From Cercis canadensis (taxonomy: Eukaryota > Streptophyta > Magnoliopsida > Fabales > Fabaceae): a stretch of DNA of 64,000 nt. Position numbers and translations under genes: made by a program. How positions within the stretch are numbered: position 1 is the first letter of the stretch; each line of letters opens with the position of its first letter. Shown here piece by piece: positions 59,277 through 64,000 of the stretch. The stretch spans positions 103,340 through 167,339 of the forward strand of contig QAOA01005530.1 of NCBI GenBank assembly GCA_003255065.1, in the 5' to 3' direction. The notes beneath the pieces were generated by a model. It was given only the letters and a program-made list of their open reading frames with translations. It had not been told where the DNA came from and did no database searches.

Positions 59277-61286
59277 TTACAATGAGTTATTCTCAACTAG
59301 ATCAAGCTTGTTTAACAACTTCTCCAGTTCTTGCAAAGCAATCATATAATGCTCCTGTGACTGTGCCCCTTCCTCCAATACTGGAAGAGCATCGTTAAAA
59401 AGGTGAATATGCCAGTAAACAGGGTTGGATGTATCAATATCACCAGAGACATGATCTTGAATAAAACCTTGTTTGAAATCTCTGCTCCAACGTTGCAGAA
59501 TGTACCGAGATGGAATTTCCTCCACACCATTATAATTGAGAACATTCAATGCATGCCTGCATAAATAACCTTTGTAATTGAATAAACTGCAAATACACCG
59601 GATATCCAATTCTGTAGTCTCATACAAAACTTCAAAACTTCTAATTTCCTTCTCATTTCCCCCAACTTCAACTCGTTCTTTCACTATGTATGTTATTATA
59701 GAACCATTAACATTTATCTGTCTTGTGTTGAAGCAAGAGTACATACCCTCAACCTCAGATTGGAACTTCTTAAAGATTTCTTTTGTATAGACCTGTGAGA
59801 GCTGCACCTCAAAATTACATCTTGTATTCAATTCAAAGCTTAATTCTCTCGATTCCAAGTCTGCCATGGCTTCTTTCAAGTTCTTCCTGTGTAGAGCTAG
59901 GTCATATTTGTCAACAAATTCCTTAAAGGATGTATGTTTATGTACATATCCATCAAAAAATGCAGTCAAGGCCTCATTTTCTTGAGTTGGCATCATTCCT
60001 GCAAAAAATGTGTCTTTTAGGTAAACCGGAACCCACATATGCCTATCTTTAAACAATGTCTGAAGCCATTTGTTATCCCCCAGTCCATGCCGTTTCATCA
60101 TACCAGCCCAAGAGGTTTCAAACTCAACTATCTTTAGGGACTCATAAACTGCTTTGTTTAATTCTCTTTTGATTGCTTCATATCCCTTCAACCCTCCCAA
60201 CTTTTCCGGAACTCTATGCATGATATACCGCAAGCAATAACAATGCCGAGCATGAGGGAAAACCTGAGCAACTGCAGTTTGCAAGGGCTTGCACTGGTCA
60301 GTAATGACAACATGAGGAGGTCGACCAAGCATACATTTAAGCCATGCCTTGAATATCCAAACAAAATTATCCACTGATTCATGTCCAAGGAACCCACAGC
60401 CCAACAGCACAAACTGTCCATGGTGGTTCACACCAACAAATGATAACAGTGGGATCTCATATTTGTTTGCCAAACAAGTTGTGTCTATCATAATGGTGTC
60501 ATTAAAGTAACCATAAGCAATCCTCGACCTTGAGTCAGCCCAAAACACATTTCTTAGGTGCCCATCATCATCAATATCATATAAGTAAAAGAAATTTGGA
60601 TTGGTCAACTTCATTCGGCAAAAATAATTGTAAATAGCATTGGCATCCCCTTCCTTAAGTTCCAAATATTTAGAATTATCAAAATTGATATCCTGTCTTT
60701 CTTCAAAATTAGAGTATCCATTGTCACCAGCATCCATGATAGCTGTTCGATATAACTTAATGGTATGTATTTCTGTAATAGGCTCTGGTGGTGGTTGTGC
60801 TTTTTTGGCTGCAATGATCATTTTCTTATGTGACTTATAGAACCGTTTGATCTGTGGACTCACTTGATGATTGTGTTGAAGCTCAACTTCCACTATCCTC
60901 CATGTTTTGGAGTCAACCATCTTAATGACTATCATTGCAGGACAACCAGTTCTTGTTTCTGGTCTTGGATTATTGGCTTCGCTCTTTTTCTTGAAACCTG
61001 CACTGCTGCAGCTTAGTTTTGCTCTATAACGCTCTTTTCTCTTTGATCTAAACCACGAGTTGCTCACTCTAATTCCAAAACCTTGTTCCTTTGCATACAT
61101 ATTGTAAAAGTTGTAAGCTTCATCAAAAGAATCAAACTCCAGACCCACAGTTGGAGCGAGAGGGTTCTTCTTTGATTGTATGTCCGAAGATTCAAGATCA
61201 TGTTCCACTATAGAAGAGTTCCCCTCAACATCAAACTCATCGCTTTCATCAAAAACTGGCTCACTATTCAGACAAACTTCTTCCAT
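59277..61286 (-). CDS. FAR1-RELATED SEQUENCE protein (FRS6/FRS8-like)
   Basis: A single-exon coding region for 669 residues starting MEEVCLNSEPVFDESDEF. The open frame extends eight codons upstream, but TTTTGTTTCAG directly before this ATG is a good acceptor, so I take the start after a 5' UTR intron. Domains: FAR1 DNA-binding region about 49-148 (FDSFDEAYNFYNMYAKEQGF ... TRTGCPAMIVIKM ... VELQHNH); MULE-type transposase core about 230-330, with aspartates in MIDTTCLANKYEIPLL and VVITDQCKPLQTAVAQVFPH; SWIM zinc finger about 560-578 (CICSLFNYKGYLCRHAL). The family arose from a Mutator-like transposase and acts in the nucleus as transcription regulators, with FHY3/FAR1 in phytochrome A signalling. 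The subgroup assignment is inference. The frame is undamaged. Confidence 0.92.
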   Translation of the reverse strand: MEEVCLNSEPVFDESDEFDVEGNSSIVEHDLESSDIQSKKNPLAPTVGLEFDSFDEAYNFYNMYAKEQGFGIRVSNSWFRSKRKERYRAKLSCSSAGFKKKSEANNPRPETRTGCPAMIVIKMVDSKTWRIVEVELQHNHQVSPQIKRFYKSHKKMIIAAKKAQPPPEPITEIHTIKLYRTAIMDAGDNGYSNFEERQDINFDNSKYLELKEGDANAIYNYFCRMKLTNPNFFYLYDIDDDGHLRNVFWADSRSRIAYGYFNDTIMIDTTCLANKYEIPLLSFVGVNHHGQFVLLGCGFLGHESVDNFVWIFKAWLKCMLGRPPHVVITDQCKPLQTAVAQVFPHARHCYCLRYIMHRVPEKLGGLKGYEAIKRELNKAVYESLKIVEFETSWAGMMKRHGLGDNKWLQTLFKDRHMWVPVYLKDTFFAGMMPTQENEALTAFFDGYVHKHTSFKEFVDKYDLALHRKNLKEAMADLESRELSFELNTRCNFEVQLSQVYTKEIFKKFQSEVEGMYSCFNTRQINVNGSIITYIVKERVEVGGNEKEIRSFEVLYETTELDIRCICSLFNYKGYLCRHALNVLNYNGVEEIPSRYILQRWSRDFKQGFIQDHVSGDIDTSNPVYWHIHLFNDALPVLEEGAQSQEHYMIALQELEKLLNKLDLVENNSL

Positions 61287-64000
61287 CTGAAACAAAATCA
61301 AACAGAACATTTAACAAACTGCACAACAAACAATATCTTACCATATAAAACTTTTGGCAACAAATGCTCACACAAATACAAATCATATATCAAGTTTGTT
61401 GGTCAACTAGAAGTTACTGGAATTGTGTTGCGATCAAACCCAGAGCTGCCAAACCTAAATCGCAGCAGGTTTAGGTATACATAGCACAGATAAGAAGGAC
61501 AGATAGGGAGCTTACACACCATATTGTATACCATAAGAATGGGCATATTTGCAATTAAAGTTTCAACTATTGAATAATACTAATAGTAAGAAAAATAAGG
61601 TAAATATGTGATAGTGCAGTATTGTATAAGCTCGTCTAGCAGTCTAGGAAGGTGAGGTGCCCTAAGGAGAACCAACATGAGTAGCAAACCTGTTGCAATA
61701 AACATAAATTGTCCCTACCTTCTCCATTTGCAAGTTCTAGGACCTTTTCAGTATCTCCAAATCCATTTTATGCTGTACAAGTGGCTTAAATTTCCAAGAC
61801 AATCTTGATAGTCGGAAACAGAAAGTTCAGATGTCACCTTCTAGGATCCCAGATTTCCTTATTTCATTAGCATTACAGTCAATTCTTGTCTTCCAAGTAT
61901 TCTAGTTTATTTTCCTAGTCTCAATAGGTTTAGGGATTAATATAAATTGTGATACCTCCCAAATATCAGAAGAGGTTTTGAGCATTAATAGTAATTAGCC
62001 TTTTGAGTGTTTCTGTTCTTTGGAAGCTCCAAAGAATTTTACCAACTTCCACTACGTCACATATTCTGTCATTTCACTCCATGTGTCCGTTTCTGTGCTC
62101 TAGAGATTAGATAGCAACAAAATCCTTTTGGTCATATGATACAGGGTAACTTAACAAGTATAAAAAGAATAATTCCTTTAAAGAAATATATTTGTTAAAT
62201 ATGACAACCAGCTAGAATTAGGATGATCTAATTTTCCATAACAGATACACTCAAAGGAAGGTTGTAAGTTTTCTAATAAGAATTTTGAATAAGAAAAGCA
62301 ACAATTTCTTTCCAGAACAAAAATTATTGATAAGCACTAAAGAGGAAACAATAAGCATGAACAGATAGTACAGGAGAGATAAAGGCACTGCCGTTATTGC
62401 AAGTTTAACAGGGGAAACAGAAGGAAATTAGGAATGAATACCTCCATATAAAGGAGCCCTATTAATTCTCCAAATGTTAGAGTAGTTACAGAAACAAAGA
62501 GAGAGAGAGAGAGAGAGGAGGTTTTATAGCTTTTCTTTGGGTCAATTACTGGGAAAAACCAACTATTCAAATTTGTTATTATAAAGGATTCAGAAAATTT
62601 TACTTACACCAGATGACCAAAATGTGGTCATATGGGTTGTACAGAATAACTACAACACCCTTTGTTTTATGAAAAATAACTTGTGGAAAATATTGTCCGT
62701 ACTTTGCAGGTCGATGAAAATAAGCTTTTAAAGTAAAAGATAATGACTTCCCCTTCTCCAGAAGAGATCAGCTGTGAAAAAAATTAAAGAGGACGTATCC
62801 AATTGAAGATAATTAAAATATTTTATCAACTGAACTTTTTTTAAGAAACTATTTTCTACCAAAGATATCATATAACAATTATACTTTTTGTGTCTTGGTT
62901 TAATGTAAATAAGATCATTTAGATGAACTTTAAAAGACAAAAACACGTTTGACTTATTTGTTCACCAATCCTTCCTTTCCGTAATTCCCAATATAACAAA
63001 CAGCGTCCACAAAGTCATCTCTACTCTACTCCTCCTTCTCTTATATTTACCTCATTCCTCTTATTATATTACAAACCCAGAGTCTTTCACCAGAAAGATT
63101 GCAACAATTAATTGCCTTACAATTGAAATATCTATCATCTCACACAAGTCCAAGACAGCTATGAGTACAAGGATGTGGGGGCATTTGCCCACACAACATG
63201 AAATAATTTTCAATGGCTACATATATCATTTAACAAAGTTGCCCCCACCAATGCCATAGCACCCAAGCTTTTCCTCAAGTACCACTCGCAACAATGGGAG
63301 AGCAATTTGGGACTCTTGAGGGAAAGCAACGGGGAAGAAATAAAAGCATACTTCGCACAGATTTTTTTTTTTTTTTTTTGCTTACTTAGCGCAGATTCAT
63401 AAAGGAGACAGAGGATTACCCAGAAGCAAGGAGACAAAGGATTATCCACGCACTAAATCTGAAATTTCAATTCTTCTTTCTCGATCTGCTCCCTTTCTCT
63501 CTGTTTAGGTGTCTCTGTTTCTATTTCTCTTGCTCTAGCTCTGTCTCCATCTTTATTTGATACTCTTTCACTCTAACTCATGTTTCTCTGTATCGTTCTC
63601 TTTCTCTCCCCCCTTCGTTCTATTGAAATTTTTGTGTACTTACCTCGGTTCTTTCTCTCCCACCCTCCGTGCTCTTTGTCTATCGTTCCGTTGCACTAAC
63701 TGTTTCTTCTTCTTTTTTACCTCTTTTAACTTAATTGTTATTTTAAATAGATTTAGTTTAATTTATTGAGAAATAGATATTTTGTCAATAAACATAGTCT
63801 ATAACTATATCGTAAATCAATTAGTCACAAGGCTCTCCTTATAAAAAGATGTCTTATGTTTGATGTCTCTCCCTTACATAAAACTAGGTTGTTGATGCTT
63901 TAACAATAGAAACTCTTGAACAATTTATTTAGACAATATAAGAAAACCAAAATTATAATTAAGTTTAAATATTACATGAATTTTATACTTTTTTTTTTTA
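61287..64000. other. FRS 5' UTR/promoter and flanking DNA
   Basis: The first part should be the FRS leader intron on the minus strand; its upstream exon is not fixed, but may lie near 62400-62470 or in the pyrimidine/purine-biased DNA at 63440-63700. A (GA)n run lies at about 62490-62517 and a T20-like run at 63362. The last 60 bases (CCAAAATTATAATTAAGTTT) resemble a GGCTTAATTG-family right arm cut by the window edge. No other gene seen. Confidence 0.4.

Overview
The window is nuclear DNA from a flowering plant, most probably a eudicot, at roughly 30-35% GC by eye. The evidence is split plant genes with GT-AG introns, a plant-specific FAR1-related gene, a plant RING-H2 gene, a cytosolic pyruvate kinase gene, and a dense load of plant transposon families. 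I cannot name the species. There are no operons, CRISPR arrays or bacterial features, and I found no convincing tRNA or rRNA gene.

Five host loci are supported. They are: exon 1 of an RHIP1-like gene (minus strand, 10395-10598); a five-exon gene for a small multi-pass membrane protein (plus, 21461-30510); an intronless RING-H2 E3 ligase (plus, 37056-38204); a three-exon cytosolic pyruvate kinase (minus, 48835-52090); and a FAR1-RELATED SEQUENCE protein with a one-exon coding region (minus, 59277-61286). They do not form a pathway; they are ordinary neighbours separated by transposon-rich DNA.

Most of the rest is mobile DNA, and many borders can be read from exact target-site duplications (TSDs). 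From left to right: a non-autonomous LTR element (1849-10169) is split by a nearly complete Ty3/gypsy chromovirus (4902-9953, TSD TATAC). Next come a Pack-MULE-like element (10717-11734) and an abutting inverted-repeat element (11744-12211) that share the 9-mer TAGTTTTAA. A 5'-truncated LINE (12437-16008) follows, then two non-autonomous hAT elements with 8-bp TSDs (16800-17734 and 18563-19373), the first with an exon-like piece inside. The membrane-protein gene holds LINE fragments and a solo LTR in its introns. A second member of the Pack-MULE family lies at 33861-34329 (TSD AGAAACTAG). Then come an hAT-like element (39161-42048) carrying a Harbinger-like insertion, a hAT with transposase remnants (44704-47206) inside a larger inverted repeat, and MULE-type MITEs at 52374-53005 and 54073-54400.

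Two points stand out. First, a set of inverted-repeat elements with 9-10 bp TSDs (Mutator-like by that criterion) recurs across the window, including one with captured gene-like sequence sitting about 120 bp upstream of a start codon and abutting a second element at the same 9-mer. Second, every N in the window (19272, 44338, 46204, 56580) lies exactly between two near-identical copies of the local sequence. These look like unmerged assembly overlaps or haplotype ends rather than real tandem duplications.

Coordinates were read by hand and may be off by one or two bases. Family names come from recognised motifs, not from database searches.
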